From Campanula takesimana (Eukaryota; Streptophyta; Magnoliopsida; Asterales; Campanulaceae), in NCBI GenBank assembly GCA_026119855.1, contig JAOWBW010000389.1:310001-374000 (forward strand): DNA of 64,000 nt, given 5' to 3'. A program made the translations under genes and the position numbers. This document shows positions 32,173-45,500 of the stretch, piece after piece. The notes beneath the pieces are model-generated. The model had not been told where the DNA came from, searched no databases, and saw nothing but the letters and a program-made list of their open reading frames with translations. The first letter of the stretch is position 1. Each line of letters opens with the position of its first letter.

Positions 32173-35100
32173 TCAAACATTGTCGGTTGACTGAGGGAGA
32201 AGTGGTTGTGCCAGGGATTGGCTTGTTGTTGTCCTACTACTACCGTGGTCCGTTGGGGCCTCAATCGCTGGCTTTTGAGCCCCGAACTTTCCTTCTTCGT
32301 TCTTTCCCCAAAGCACAAGGTACAACCCCGTTATAATCAGCACCGCCCCAATTATCCTGCACCACCAAACAAAAAATAATTGAATTTTTTTTTAGACAAT
32401 CTAATGGTTGAGGAAGTAGACATGGGGTGGTCCTGACATGACTTTTCACCAGATGATCATGTAATGTAACGCGTTCAACATCTATATCTGATCAATTAAT
32501 ATTCACAACTTATGCTTCAAAAGCCTAACAATCGGTGTCATCGCTCGTGCGCATGCGTGTTTTGTATATGTGTGTTCAGATAGAGATTGACGTACCCGCC
32601 CAAGTAAAATTGCTCGCCCAGAGCCAAGGAAGCCATAATAGCGACAACGAGGGTTTGAACCGGTTGATACAAGGCGACGAAAACAGGGCCCCCTCTGTCA
32701 ATGCACCATATCTGCACAGCAAATGCTATCCCTGATGCCACCACTCCCTGCCATTTTTATTTTTTTTTTTGTTTAATTTCACTTCATCAGCTTGTGCACT
32801 TCAATTATTTCCAATAATAGCGTTAATGTCATTTCATTTTCAACAACCCTATATCATATGCATGCTTTATTAAATGTCAGATAAAGATACATCACTCAAA
32901 CTGCATCAAACAAAAGAGAAGAGACCTAACACCAATGCAGACATTGACCAGTATCATCCTAGGAAATTACCTCCGCCAGTCATATTTTTAATCCTAACAT
33001 AAAAATGACATTTATTTTAGTACACAAAGTAAAAATACTCTAAAAATGTATCTACCAGTTGTCAATCCAAGTTTTGAAATTCAGAAGAAGAAAAAAATTA
33101 AAGCAAGATATTTTGTGTGACAAACTAATAAATGTACATAATAAAAGAATTATTTCTTCAGTCTCATGTTCAAATTTGTTTTTTGATTAATTAGGAATAC
33201 ACATCATAATTTTAGAAAAGCCAACCCTTTATTTGAACTTAAATATGGAAGTGAATTCATGTAATTATAGCAACTTTTAGTAATATGTTGAGATTTACTA
33301 AATAAAACTGCTATAATTACATAGATTCACTTTCATATTTAAGTATTATCATGTGGCCAGAAAAACCGAATAACGATCCACAAAGAGGCATCTACTCATT
33401 TGGAAACACCAAGATCCACAATTTTAGGAAATTTATTAGAAACCTAAATCTTTCATTTGATTGTTGTACAACCTCAACTTGTGATATATTAAGAGATCTC
33501 TCTACATCATGCTTTAATTAAATATATGAATAAATCATAACAGAAAGTGGGATCAAAATCTTATAATCCAACTTCTCTTTAGTTGTCATAACTAATTATC
33601 TATCGTGACAAGCAAATGGAACATGGCTAATGGTCAACAAGTTTAATAATAGGAGTGTACGACCTATGATCAACTGGCCCCTCTTATATAAACGTACAAC
33701 CCATCATTGTAATTGTGTACCATTTGCGTGGTTAACACCAAACAATGAAATCGTACCTACCAGTGAACATGTTAGTAAATTGACTTTGTGGCAAATGGTC
33801 AACGCTGACCAAGGGTTTTTTATTTAAAAAATAGTAATCAAATCAAAGTATTTATTTATACTTTTATTAAGCGTAATGTTAATAATGATTTTGCATATGG
33901 TTACTCCCCCGTCTCAGTGAAGTGGCACTTTTCATTTTGTGCACGTAGTTACATGTGCGGACGGAGCATGTTAAGTCTTGAGTAGTTAGTAGTATGTGAG
34001 GTTCATAGTTAAGTGATTTGATTTGTGAGCAAGTACTAGTTAACTAAGAATTGACCTTTGACTTTATTTGTTTAAACCCTAAAATAATAGTGTTACTATG
34101 TGGCAGCTGAGTTGGAGCAATGAAGATACTTACAGCATAGAAGACAGTGAAGAGCTCAGAACCAGAATGAATCATCCAAGCCTGAGGATCCCTCTCCAAG
34201 AAGGCAGCAATGACAAGAAACTGAATGATCCCAAAGAAACATTGGTACGACGTAAACGACAACCTCGCCGGATAATTCTTGAGCACCGGCTTTTGCAACA
34301 CAAGCCAGCCGGACCACGACAAGCAATGTCCGATCAAAAATAGACACCCGAGTGTCCAGCTCTTTCCTTCTGCATCTCCCAGTTGGGAAAGCAACGCCGG
34401 CGGGATGATGCTGTTTGGCCTGTGTAATGGTGGGGTTGGGCTGTAAATGGTGGGTCCCTTGTATAAGGTGATCACTGATGCTCCGGCCACGCAGAAGAGT
34501 GTGCCCACTACTTTTGCTATACCGTCTTTTCTGTCAAATCTTACTTTCTCAATCCTATTAAAAATAAAAACAAATTAGGCAAACCGGATTTTATTTAGTG
34601 ATTTGTGATTAAGAAGAAGTTGTGTGAGGGAGGTTTATTACCTGAGAAGTACTGCCATGAGAAAGGTAATGGCTGGTACGGAGTTTTGCATTGAGGAGGC
34701 AAAAGTTGGAGAAGTGTGGTCTAAACCCAGAAGGTAGAAAGCTTGGTTCGCTGTTATTCTGCATGTCATCATACAGTATTCAATACAGTATTAGAGAAAA
34801 ACAAATTAATTAGCTAGCATTAATTTTTTTTTTAAAAAAATATACCCAACAATTGCGAGGAGGAAGAATTGGACGATGAAATTGAGATTAATTGGGGGGC
34901 GCTCCTTCCTGATGATGAATGGAAAAATGAATAAGGTATTATATATGTTGATTGAAATAATAATTAAAAGGGATAATTAATTACAGTTAAGTTGTGAAGG
35001 AAGTTACTTTTCAAGGAAATAAGCAAAGGGGAGAATGAGAAGGAAGGCGAGGATGTTGCGATAGACAGGGAAGACGATCTTGCTGATACCCATGTTGAGG

Positions 35101-35231
35101 GCGGCTCTAGAGACTATGTGGAAACCCGCATACCCGAATTGTAACACCAACATCGCTATGTGAAGCTGAAACCGTTCTGGGATTGACAAACAAGAAGCCA
35201 TTCTTCCCTTGACACTAGGACAATCCGCCAT
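32173..35231 (-). CDS. WAT1: WAT1 (WALLS ARE THIN 1) EamA-family transporter
   Basis: Six exons with consistent phases: 35008-35231, 34846-34908, 34642-34758, 34134-34554, 32596-32747 and 32173-32356. They sum to 1,161 nt, 386 residues, the normal length. The protein matches plant WAT1 almost throughout: LHIAMLVLQFGYAGFHIVSR, NMGISKIVFPVYRN, ITANQAFYLLGLDHTSPTFA, TLGCLFLIGHCLSWSGWLVL, IAFAVQIWCIDRGGPVFVAL, and the diagnostic C-terminus PLLPQSTDNV. It has two EamA/DMT domains with about ten membrane helices. In Arabidopsis WAT1 is a tonoplast auxin exporter needed for fibre secondary walls. The match to the true WAT1 rather than the wider WAT1-related family rests on the C-terminus and helix wording. 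Intron 4 is long (1,386 bp). A TATTTATA on the minus strand near 35393-35400 is a possible core promoter. Confidence 0.97.
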
Positions 35232-35561
35232 TGATATATATATATAAATATATATATGAAGATCACAAGTTTGATATGCAAATTAAGAACAAGGACAGTT
35301 AGTTAATGTAACTTTGGGAGGGAGTGGGAGAGGGAGATGGTGATAGTATAGTAGTAGTGAAGAAGTGAGGAAGAAAGGCAAGTGTTTGGGAGATATAAAT
35401 AGCTACTATGACCAGCTAGCCTAGCTTGCTAAGGGAGAGAAAATGAGGGGGGATGTGGGACCCTTTTGGTAGGAGGGTTTTGAGGAATTTTGGTTTAGGC
35501 ACAGTCTATTGCTAGTTCCATCTTTTAATTGATGAATTACAATATTTCCCTAGTTCAAATA

Positions 35562-35797
35562 CTACCTCCGTCCCGAATTAACTTCTTTGTTTAACATTGC
35601 ACGAAGATTAAGATAAACTGATAAATTAAATGTTGTGAGTGTGAAAAGTAAAGTACGATAGAGAAAGTGGGTAAAGAGTTTTTGTTGTAAGAATGACTGG
35701 TGGGTATCATGGTCTATTTTAGGTAATAAAGTAAAGTAAGAACCTTAAATTGGGACAGAAAAAAAAAAGTAAGAACCTTAAAGCAGGACAGCGGGAG
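35562..35797. mobile_element. Stowaway-like MITE upstream of WAT1
   Basis: TA-flanked, ends CTACCTCCGTCCCGAATTAA and AGGACAGCGGGAG. Its right end is duplicated (two AAGAACCTTAAA..GGGACAG-type copies), as also seen in the fragment at 42280-42345. It lies about 330 bp upstream of the WAT1 ATG. Confidence 0.65.
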
Positions 35798-36075
35798 TAT
35801 CATACAATCATATTTTTAATCTATGTAAAGAATTTAATATTGCTATTTTCATTATTTTCTTGTTCTAGTGCAGCCAAGAACTATATTTGTTCATAACTTT
35901 CTATTAGTAGAGCAAGTTTCTTGTTCTGCTGCAACCAAGAATTATGATGTTTCAGATCGTTAAAATTTACAACAACTTGAACAGCAGTTTAAATCTTGAA
36001 AAGTAGAGTAATTTGATGCAAATTGCATCTCAAAGAGACACTTCTAACTCAACGCCAAAATGACGCCCTTCAAAA

Positions 36076-36210
36076 CTTGCGTCATACTTGGCGCAAATTA
36101 CTTCCTGCGATATTTCATTTATGTTTTTCGTCTTTTTTTTTTTTTTTTTTTCATTTTTTAAAAATAAAACTTGCGTCATACTTGGCGCAAGTTACTTCCT
36201 GTGATATTCC
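36076..36210 (+). repeat. Direct duplication of an approximately 40-bp block
   Basis: CTTGCGTCATACTTGGCGCA followed by a TTACTTCCTG.GATATT tail occurs twice, starting near 36077 and 36170, separated by a T-rich spacer. Confidence 0.75.
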
Positions 36211-36261
36211 ATGTTTTTCTCCTTTTTATTTTTTATTTTTTATTTTTTTTCTACATTATAC

Positions 36262-36582
36262 TATAGGCTGTTTACGATTCGAGCTCGTGAAAGCTCGAGC
36301 GCGGCTCAGACTCGGTTCGTGAATCTCGAGCTCGAACCGATTGTCAAACTCGTTTCTTTATTGAGCCGACCGTGCCCGACTAGTTTAGCCCGTTAAAAGC
36401 TCGAGTTCGGCTCGATAAGTTATACTTGAATTTTTGTTGCGACCGACTTGAACTCGACTCGATATCGACTCGAGTTGTTCGCGAACAGCTCGCGAGAGCT
36501 CGATTCGACTTTAGTTCGAACAAACAAGTGAGCTCGAGCTCAATAAGTCGTAAACGAGCTCGAGCTCGACACCCCAAAGATC
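36262..36582. mobile_element. GAGCTCGAGCTCG-rich MITE-like block
   Basis: Begins GGCTGTTTACGATTCGAGCT and ends GAGCTCGAGCTCGACACCCC. It is dense in self-complementary GAGCTCG/CGAGCTC motifs, like nonautonomous hAT elements with a GGGTGTTCACGAGC start. I could not define a target duplication. Confidence 0.5.
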
Positions 36583-37049
36583 ATCTCGGCTCGGCCCTCT
36601 CTCCATCTTAAAATGAATAATTAAATTTTTTAAATTCGTTTTTATAGAAACATTTAAACAAGATCTGTAATTCATTTTGAGACGGAAAGAGCATAACTTA
36701 ATATCATTTTTATTTATTATAATATTTAAGTTGATCACTTATGTGAGATGAATATAATAATTCGAACAATTAAATATTAATCCATCAGAAATTCAAAAAT
36801 ATCGACATATTGAAGATAAAATTAGAAACATTGAGTTAATAAAATGACTCACATACAAGACAAATACAAATACAATTAATAATATAAATATCATTTAATT
36901 ATATAATTTTATTGTATATTATTTCATATAATATAACTTAAATCATATTATTAATAATAAATCAATTAATGAAATTTTAATTAATTGAAATTATAAGGAG
37001 TATTCTCAAACTATTCTTATTTGAAGCAAGCCATCGGAGATTATATAAA
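36583..37049. other. AT-rich intergenic
   Basis: No gene. A degenerate Stowaway-like end (TTTTGAGACGGAAAGAGCAT) lies near 36675-36695. Confidence 0.4.
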
Positions 37050-37515
37050 GTATTGAGTAGGTCTTGTGAAAAACATGTTTTACCTTAAGGATAGAAAAAC
37101 ATGTTTTTGCAAAGATGTTGGCATTTGTCTTTAAAAACAAGCGGTGGCATTTTCCTAAATACTGGCAAGCATCGTAAATGTCCAGTGTTAATATTACAAA
37201 AAGCCAGTAATTCAAACTGGCGTTTATAAACATGAAACTGGCACTTTTGTTAAGTACCAGTGGTAGTATTAAAAATTGTCAGTCATTTACACTGGCACTT
37301 ATCAACATTACCACTGGCACTTGACAAAAGTGTTAGTGCTTGTGTTAATAAGTGTCAGTGTACATGGCTGACAATTTTTAACACTAATACTGACACTTAC
37401 GACAAGCGTCAGTTATTTATAAAAATGTCACCGCCTGTTTTGAAACAACTTCTCATTTTTTACAAAAATGCCATCATGCTATTTTAAAAACACATTTTAC
37501 GCGAATCTTAAGAAA
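37050..37515. mobile_element. Foldback (long hairpin) element
   Basis: The left half (37060-37285) and right half (37290-37510) are imperfect reverse complements. GGCATTT, ACTGGC(A)CTT and TGTCAGT motifs are mirrored about a centre near 37290. It is noncoding and transcripts would fold into a long hairpin. Confidence 0.6.
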
Positions 37516-37824
37516 AAACATTTTTTTTTCCAGTTTCTCACTAAAGTATTTGATGCTGGGATTGTACCATTTCAAAAATATAATGTAATTTCTACACTAA
37601 ACGATTGAAGATGACTTTAAACTTAAAAACCTATACCTAACTAATCTCGATCATTTATTTTTTTTAGCACCATCTTGATTTTTTCTCACAGAAAAATAGA
37701 AGAACGGTGGGAAGAAGGATTTCATTCCCATCAATAAAGATGTAATGTCAACTGTTGGTGAGGTAGGGCCTCCAAATGTTTTGGGCTGTCTCCCACATTC
37801 CTTTACTGATACTACTTCTAAAAA

Positions 37825-38417
37825 GGGTTAATTACAAATTAGGGCCTAACATCCCGTGTATCAGGTCCTTAAACCGGGACCTGACTTTTTTTATTTAGTA
37901 ATTAGGGCTTGAATTGATATTTTTTTGCCCAAGTTAGGGCTTTTTGATGATTTCCATCCAAAAATTCCGTTAAGTTAACACGTATGTTGTCTATGACTTT
38001 GAGTGAGGGGTTTTTTGTCATTTCTCGTTAAGACTGGTTTTATAAAGCGCGAAAATGTTCTCATATGGTCAAATTTAACGTGAATTGACTATAAAAAGTC
38101 ATATGCAACGCACGTGTTAACTTAACGGAATTTGTTAAAAATCTCTTTAACTTCTCTGCAATTTCATTGTAATGAAGCCCCGTCCATCCTTATCAATATC
38201 TAACCAAGCCTTGAACGCAAAATGAAAAAAATACCCTTCCTTCATAGTCATATGCAACGCACCTGTTAACTTAACCGAATTTTTGGATGGAAATCGTCAA
38301 AAAGCCCGTATTTATGCAAAAAAATGTCAATTCAGGCCCTAATTCGCTAAAATAAAAAAGTCAGGCCCCGTTTGGGGACCTCATACGAGACTTTAGACCC
38401 TAATTTGTAATTAACAT
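37825..38417. mobile_element. MULE-type nonautonomous element
   Basis: The TIRs begin GGGTTAATTACAAATTAGGG and, from the right, ATGTTAATTACAAATTAGGG. Inverted similarity extends about 170 bp, including the TTCCATCCAAAAATTC/GAATTTTTGGATGGAAA pair. An exact 9-bp target duplication TTCTAAAAA flanks it (37816-37824 and 38418-38426). Confidence 0.85.
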
Positions 38418-38604
38418 TTCTAAAAATTCCCTCTTTTCCACCCGCTAGCTTCTTTGCTGACAACACCTCCCCCTCACTCTCTCCTATTTACCATTTAATT
38501 AAACAAGGCCTTATTTTGAGATATTATTTTGAGATATTCGTTTTGAGTGTGTTTTGAAGGAAATTAGTTCTTCCATAAGTTATAAAAAATCTTGTTTTTA
38601 ACCC

Positions 38605-38680
38605 CTAAACTCTAAACCTGAAACCCTAAACCCTAAACCTGAAACCCCAAACCCTAAACCTTAAACCCTATAAAAATAAG
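38605..38680 (+). repeat. Short interstitial telomere-like tract
   Basis: Degenerate CCCTAAA units (ACCCTAAACCCTAAACC) over about 75 bp. Plant telomere repeat wording, but with many variant units. Confidence 0.6.
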
Positions 38681-38741
38681 ACTTTTTATAGCTTAGGGAG
38701 GAACTAGTTTCCCCCAAAATTTTCTCTTCGTTTTTAGATAC

Positions 38742-39822
38742 GAGGTGGTCTCCCATGAGAACAAGGGGATCCGTCTCATGCATGAGACGGGTCGCCCCAT
38801 GACCCATGGACCGAACCCGCCACGTGGCAGCCTCTCAGAGCTCCAAATTATTTTTTTTTTTTTTATTTTTTATATTAATTTTTCGGCTTTTCCGTCGTTG
38901 ACCAAAAGTAATAGTTACCATAACTTAATGTAATGACTGAATACATATAAAGTAATATTGTTCATAAGTAAACGTAACACCTGTTTTACAAAAACAAAAG
39001 CTCGTTTTACCCATTTTTTCAAATGTAATACTAACTATAATTACATGTACCCCAAGCAATATCTAAATGTAATTATCATTTATACTGAAATGTAATAATG
39101 CTTTTGCAAAAATGTAAAATATTGTGTATTTTGATTTAATTTTTTGAAAAGTAACAACTCATATATATGAATGTAATTGTTTGTACAAGTAAATGTAACA
39201 CTTTAATAAAAGAAATTATAACATATTTCTATATATAATGTAATACTTTTACACGTAACACTAATCAAGTGTTTTTAGCTCTAAAAATGTAAATGGTTGA
39301 ATTATTACTTTTTATATACATATGTGTTACAATTATGTATAAACATTATTACATATAAGTAACACGTTCGTTACATTTTAATTGTAATAAGTATTACTTT
39401 TGGCAAACGAAGAAAACATAAAAAAAACACTGTTACTTTTCTATATATATGTATTACTTTTATGTATACAAACTGTTACTTTATATGTATACAGTCATTA
39501 CATTATGTTAGTAACTATTACTTTTGACAAACCAAAAAAAAACAAAAAAAAAAAAACATATAAAAATTTAAAAAAACCAAAAAAAAAAAACAAATTTTTT
39601 TTGGGCCTATGAGAGGCTGCCACGTGGTAGGGTCGCCCTTGAGTCCTGGAGCCAAAAAAAAAAAAAAAAAAAAAAAAAACATTTTTTTGGGCGTATAAGA
39701 AGTTGCCACGTGGCATGGGTTGCCCCTTGGTTCATGGAGCCGGGTCATGGGTTGGGTTTTGGTTCGAAATAACCCGTCTCATGAATGAGACGGGTATGTG
39801 TGTTCTCACTTGAGTCTTTGTC
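38742..39822. mobile_element. MULE-type nonautonomous element with GTTAC-rich interior
   Basis: The TIRs of about 50 bp share TGAGAACA, CCGTCTCAT and CATGAGACGGGT. A 9-bp target duplication TTTAGATAC flanks it (38733-38741 and 39823-39831). The interior (38890-39530) has some two dozen GTAAT/ATTAC/GTAAC motifs, and both sides carry a GCCACGTGGCA or GCTGCCACGTGG copy. No coding part. Confidence 0.85.
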
Positions 39823-39831
39823 TTTAGATAC

Positions 39832-40900
39832 TCCTAGAGATCAGATTGTGATTGTGTTCGCCTCAATTACGATCCACTTCCACAAGCCCTTGTGAATTTT
39901 AAATTACTCCCAAAGTTTAAGTTCTGGAATGATGATTGTATCTTTTATATTTATTTGTTTTAATATTTAGTTTAATTTAATTTTATAATTGGGATATTAA
40001 AGTGCTGAACTTCCAAAATTACCAAACTAAGGTCATCATCTTTTCATTTCATGGTTTATTAATTAACTTCTATGATAGCTTTCATTTATTAAAGATAATT
40101 ACGTGAATGAGAATATTTTGTTAAAAAGTTTGTACGGTCAAATGAGATTATTTTAATGAAACGGAGAGGGTATAAATTATTCATAAACTGATCCAGGCAG
40201 AGGTACTGTTCCCTTGGATTTAGTACCTCTATTCAACACCTTTTTATTAATGGTTTGATTCAAACTAAATATCGCATTTTTATATTAAAAATAATTTTGA
40301 GCACAATAAAATTGTTCATGCAAAATATATAGGTGAAGATAGAGAATGTGTGTGCGTAAGATTGGGTCATTGTGTGGGAGTAAGTTTGAATAGAAAGGGG
40401 GTTGGGGTTGTAATTTGGGAGCATGCATGCGACTAATGATGATAATAATTGGGAGTGGGAGGGCCGAAGGGGGTTCGGGACTGAGGGTGCAAAGCGGCCG
40501 CCACTGATGGGGATAGTGCACGAGGGGTGGAAGTGGGTGACTACTTCATGCGGAGTCCAAATCCTCTGTGCCAATTTGTGTGTCATTTCATGTGCTACAA
40601 GTAATCTAATGGCTCACAGTTATTGAGATTGACATTATTGTAATACTATTATGTAAGCATGTGAACGGTTGGATCATAAGTGATATATGGAGTGGCACAC
40701 AAAAATGGTACAGGAGATCTCAACTCCTTCATGCGTGTCTACGTCCTTTATTATCAACACCCCCACCCACCTCCCTTAATTCAATCCCACTCCCCACACA
40801 TTTACCTAACCATCACTTTTCATGGACTCGCTAAAGTTGCGCGTGGCGTAACTTTTCCCTCCATGAATTATGAGAACTGACCGCATATTAAATTGAAATA
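39832..40900. other. Intergenic, no gene recognised
   Basis: Includes a GC-richer patch at about 40430-40560 with ORFs on both strands. None resembles a family I know. Confidence 0.4.
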
Positions 40901-41164
40901 CTCCATCAGTTTCATAACATCTTGCACTATATTGATCAAAATAGTGGTTTTAATTGCACTTTGATAAAAAATTTATTGAAAATTTATGAACTTGATGAAA
41001 ATTAATAAATTGGTATTGGTTCACTGTTAAAAATATTATAAATAATAATTTTTAGGCTTCTATTAGATTTATCAAAAAAAATTATAAAGCTTTGGTTAAA
41101 ATGTTGCTAAGTAAGTTGACTGACTTTAATTAAAATGGTGCAAGTTATTATGAGGCAGAGACAG
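40901..41164. mobile_element. Degenerate Stowaway-like MITE
   Basis: CTCCATCAGTTTCATAACAT..TTGCAC at the left is mirrored by GTGCAAGTTATTATGAGGCA..GAGACAG at the right, TA on both sides. Confidence 0.6.
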
Positions 41165-41783
41165 TACGGCAAGAGTTGTGAATTGGGCACCATCTTAAAT
41201 TTGTCTTGTTTCATGTACAACGGTGAAAAATCAAATTAATTTTTATCATTGATATTTAAAAAGGATGAAGTAAGTGAGTTTGAGAGTTTTACTGAAGCAT
41301 TGCTGCTACATTTAATTAAGAAAAAAAAGATAAGAAATTGTAGGCCAGTTGTTTTATTTTTATTTGGATTAACTGGGCTTGCGAGGGGGTATGATAATGA
41401 TGAGGATCCCGTAATTAGGGGTTAAGGTGATGAATTAATATTAATATTAATATTACCCTAATGATCAGCTAACTACTTAGGATTATTCCAAACGAGACTT
41501 AACTGATATGAAGACTTCCCTTCAAACCACGAGTACTATCTTCTTCTTCTTTCATTTAATTTTTCATTGTCAGAAGCCTAGCTTACTAGCTACAATAATT
41601 GATTAATTAAAAAAATGGCTCTTAAAACTAAAAAGGCTTAAAAAAACCAAACATGATCCGCTAATTGTCAAGAGTATACTTTATTCGTTACATAATAAAT
41701 GACTTAGTTGACTTAAAAACTATTTAAGTGATGCTAAACTACTTGTATCTTAATAAAATCACATAAAAACGTTTTTTTATATA
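41165..41783. other. Intergenic, nothing recognised
   Basis: AT-rich, no gene or definable element. Confidence 0.4.
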
Positions 41784-41962
41784 CTCCCTCCGTCCCAAAA
41801 TGATCTTTACATTTGACTATTCAAACTTTTTAAGGATAGGAACACTTGCTTCACTAGCCATGTTGTATTTATGAACATTTAAGCCTAAATTGTAAAAATG
41901 AGAACAACTTTTTGGGATAATGAAAAATGACAAGTGAGAAGATCATTTTGGGACGGAGGGAG
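41784..41962. mobile_element. Stowaway-like MITE, sister of the NRT1/PTR intron copy
   Basis: 179 bp, ends CTCCCTCCGTCCCAAAATGA and ATCATTTTGGGACGGAGGGA. The interior (TTTTTAAGGATA, AACACTTG, TTTATG.ACATTTAA) matches 28267-28443. Confidence 0.85.
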
Positions 41963-42279
41963 CATATAGAAATGTAATACTTACTTTGCTACAATTGATA
42001 CAGTGGTACATATAAAAAAAAGAGAAAAATAAAAGTGTGAGATTTATTATTGAACGGATAAAATAAGTAATTATCAGTTTGACTTTGCACGCTTATTAAT
42101 AAATCAAGACAAATTTGAGTCAAACATAGTAGTGTGTGGAGGATATAATTGTCCATTTATATAGCAAGTGGGTGAAAAAGTAGATAGGTAAGTGATGGTT
42201 TTTTGCAATATATGAACTTTATGAGTACAAAATTGTCCAAAACACTATTCATACTTTTCCATTTAAAAAATAAAACAAC

Positions 42280-42345
42280 TAAGAACCTTAAACTGGGACA
42301 TACTAAAAAAGAAAGTAAGAACCTTAAACTGGGACGGAGGGGAGT
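42280..42345. mobile_element. Truncated Stowaway-like end, duplicated
   Basis: Two copies of AAGAACCTTAAACTGGGAC, the second ending GGGACGGAGGGGAGTA. Same end type as 35562-35797. Confidence 0.55.
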
Positions 42346-42500
42346 ACAATAGAAGGAGAAGAAAAAGGAATTAGGCTGATTAAAAATAACCCGAATTTTA
42401 AATGGAAAAAAGGACATATATGTTAGAATAATTTGTAAAACCACATATGAATAATAGAACACATAAAAATAAATAAATTGCGTACCCGAATACGTCATCT

Positions 42501-45500
42501 TGTTGAACTAGGCGGAAGCGATAATTTGAACAAGAACGAGGACGGAGACGGCTACTAGATCTTCTTTCCCTACTCTTCGCTATGGACGATGGCTTAATGG
42601 AATAACCAATATATATAAGCCCAGGGTTTTAGAGTGGGAAAGAGACCTAGCAGTTCTTTTCCTTTTAGGAAACCAATAACCATGTTCCATAAGGATTCCA
42701 ATATCCTTATTCAATAGGAACTCCAATTTGTGTCCTTTCCATCACGGACTCTAATTGGGCTAAAGCCTACACTTAAATACAACCCACATCATACAATAAA
42801 GTGTGCACAAGCCCATAAATAGATCATATAAACAATTGGGTTTATCGTGCATTGTTTTACTCAATAGGACTATAATAGTTAACCCGTTTTATTAAAACAA
42901 ATAAATCCACAATTAATGGTAAGCCCAAATAAGAGTCTAACAATCTCTCACTTGGGCAACATTAATTGGAATCAATAATTTTAAAATCTTTTGTTTTAAA
43001 AACGACTCTCAGGTCAACGACAAGTTTCAATGTGGCCACAATTTAAAAAATATATAGTCCAAGAACAGCATTTTGATGTTAAGCTCATTCCGGTCCAATA
43101 ATCCTCATAGTAACGAATCATGGCAACCATTACATCAATTAGGACGCAACTCCGATCCATGGTCACTAGACTAGAAGACTTATCAACATGGAATTTGATG
43201 TAGTAATGTAGCAATGAAAATAATCACCAAATGATCTAATTAAAACTACTTTCATTGTCGATCCACATCATGATTTCTTTTAAATGCTTGGTACACTATA
43301 AGTAGAAATCATCCGACTTCCCATGAAGTCAATATGTCTCAAATTCTCAACGATATCAAAGAGACATATAACAATATTGAAAGAATCTATACTCAAGAAC
43401 GATATCAAATCTTGAGTTCTTTCGTAAATTGACATGCAACTCAATGTGCATAAAGCATGTCAAAAGTAATATGCACAGAAGAATTAACTTCTAATGAAGT
43501 TGATATGTCTTGAGTGTCCAAATGATATCAAGAACAAGACATATAACTATTCAGAAATTATCTATACTTGAGATCGATATCAAGTCTCAAGTTCTTTCAC
43601 AATATACACAATTCACATCTCAAAGTCAAATGTGTACAAATATAATAAGTATCATTAACAATGTATAGCAAACAAGGTGTTTCTATTAAAAATAGGTAGA
43701 TACATGTTGAGAAACTCCCACTAACCTAGTGCATCAAATGACTTATAAAATACTCATACTAGCAATGTGTTTCCATAACACAATGAGTCACATCCCCTTG
43801 GTTAATAGACTAACTAGTAGCAACATTGTTCTAGTGATAATATATATACACCAAAAGGTTATTATCATTTACTAAAGTATTCCTCGATTTATGCATTTAA
43901 ATGAATGCTCAAGCTAAAGATCAATGCGAACCCAATGAGGAAACTAGCAACCAACAAGGTTTGTCACCATAAATCTCAATCCTTAATGCCAATTAAATGC
44001 AAGAATTATTAGCAAGCAAATAAACAAGCTATTGGCATATATAACAAGGACAATAAAAGCACTCCCACTGGACTTGAGATACATGCAAGTCATATATGAG
44101 GGCTTATAAACACTAATGTCATGTAGATACCCACTACCATCCTTTTAATCTATAAGTATGGTTTCAACATTCATAACCTCCATATAAATCACCAATCAAG
44201 AAAACAATCTTGATACACACTCGGTAAAGCTTATAAAGCATGATTATAATAAAAGATATGTTGGATCGAAAATTTATTTTAATAAGGGTTTGATCAAATT
44301 AATCCTCTTACTTAAACCAACAATTAGTATTCAACTTGAAACATTTGGTATTAGGAAGAACTAGAGCATCAATCACATGATTCTTATGTACACAAAATAA
44401 GGAATCAAAACTATATGACTCTTCAATGTTTCTCCTTTGACAAATTCAGGTGTCCCAAGATCAATCAAGTGAGATACATGTTTACCAACTATCTCATTTT
44501 ATATTTATTCACTAATATGAGCCACAACTCAATAGCCATAACATTATTATCCAAAAAAAATAGCATATGAAACATGGATCTACAAAATGATTTCCAAAGA
44601 ATCAAGATTGCAAGTTGAACTCATCAATTTGATTTAAAATATACCCAAACATCAAGACACGAGAGACAATAAAATTATCCTTTGATTAATCTTTGAACCC
44701 ACATTTGCAAATTAAATCTTATTATGCCATACAAGAGGTCTCAAGACTAGATCTCACAAAAGTGATATTCTCATCTCAAATGAAGAGAATTAAAAATCTC
44801 AATTGAACTCTATATAAAAAACTTAATATAATCCGTCAACATAAAATATAACGGACAAGTATTAACATATCAATAAATAAAATATGTTTTAATAGAGAAC
44901 AGAACTAGTGATATTTATCATTATCACTTATTATTCAAGTGAGACAAAATAATATGATTATTTTCTTGCAAAATGTATTATTTGGATTCTTTACAAAGAT
45001 TAAGACGTAGTCTATAAAATAAAATAGGCAAAGAGTATGTTAGATAAATGAAATGTCGAGATTGTCAAGGCTAATATTTATGGCAGTAGGTGAACTATAT
45101 GGGGAACACAATCCAAAGCACCAATCGCACTACTATAGGCTCAAGCACTTAGACTAAACCAAATAGACATAATTCACGTCATAAGCATTGTGTTTACTTT
45201 AGATGTCAACAAGTTTACCACACATAACTAAAGAACATCTACATATATTTTATGCCGTCACATACTATAAAGTGGTTAAACTCTTAAAAATGATCAAGAA
45301 GCTACACAAGTATAATTTGCAAATAGTTTTTTTTTTTTTTTTTTACTTTACATACTACAGAAGTAATGCTCCATAAATCAAGGAAGAAGAGGAAAGAATA
45401 ATGAATCCATAACCGACTCGAAACAAAATGAGCCACAACTAGGAAAGATTTCGGTACATTATAACAATTTCTCCTTTGGGATGATATTGTCACAAGTACT

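Noticed and set aside
38605..38680. A chromosome end or telomere junction
   Set aside because: Only about 75 bp of degenerate units with normal sequence on both sides; an interstitial tract.
40260..40626. ORFs of 108, 78 and 67 codons on both strands
   Set aside because: No recognisable domain, and the several overlapping frames look like chance in a GC-richer patch.
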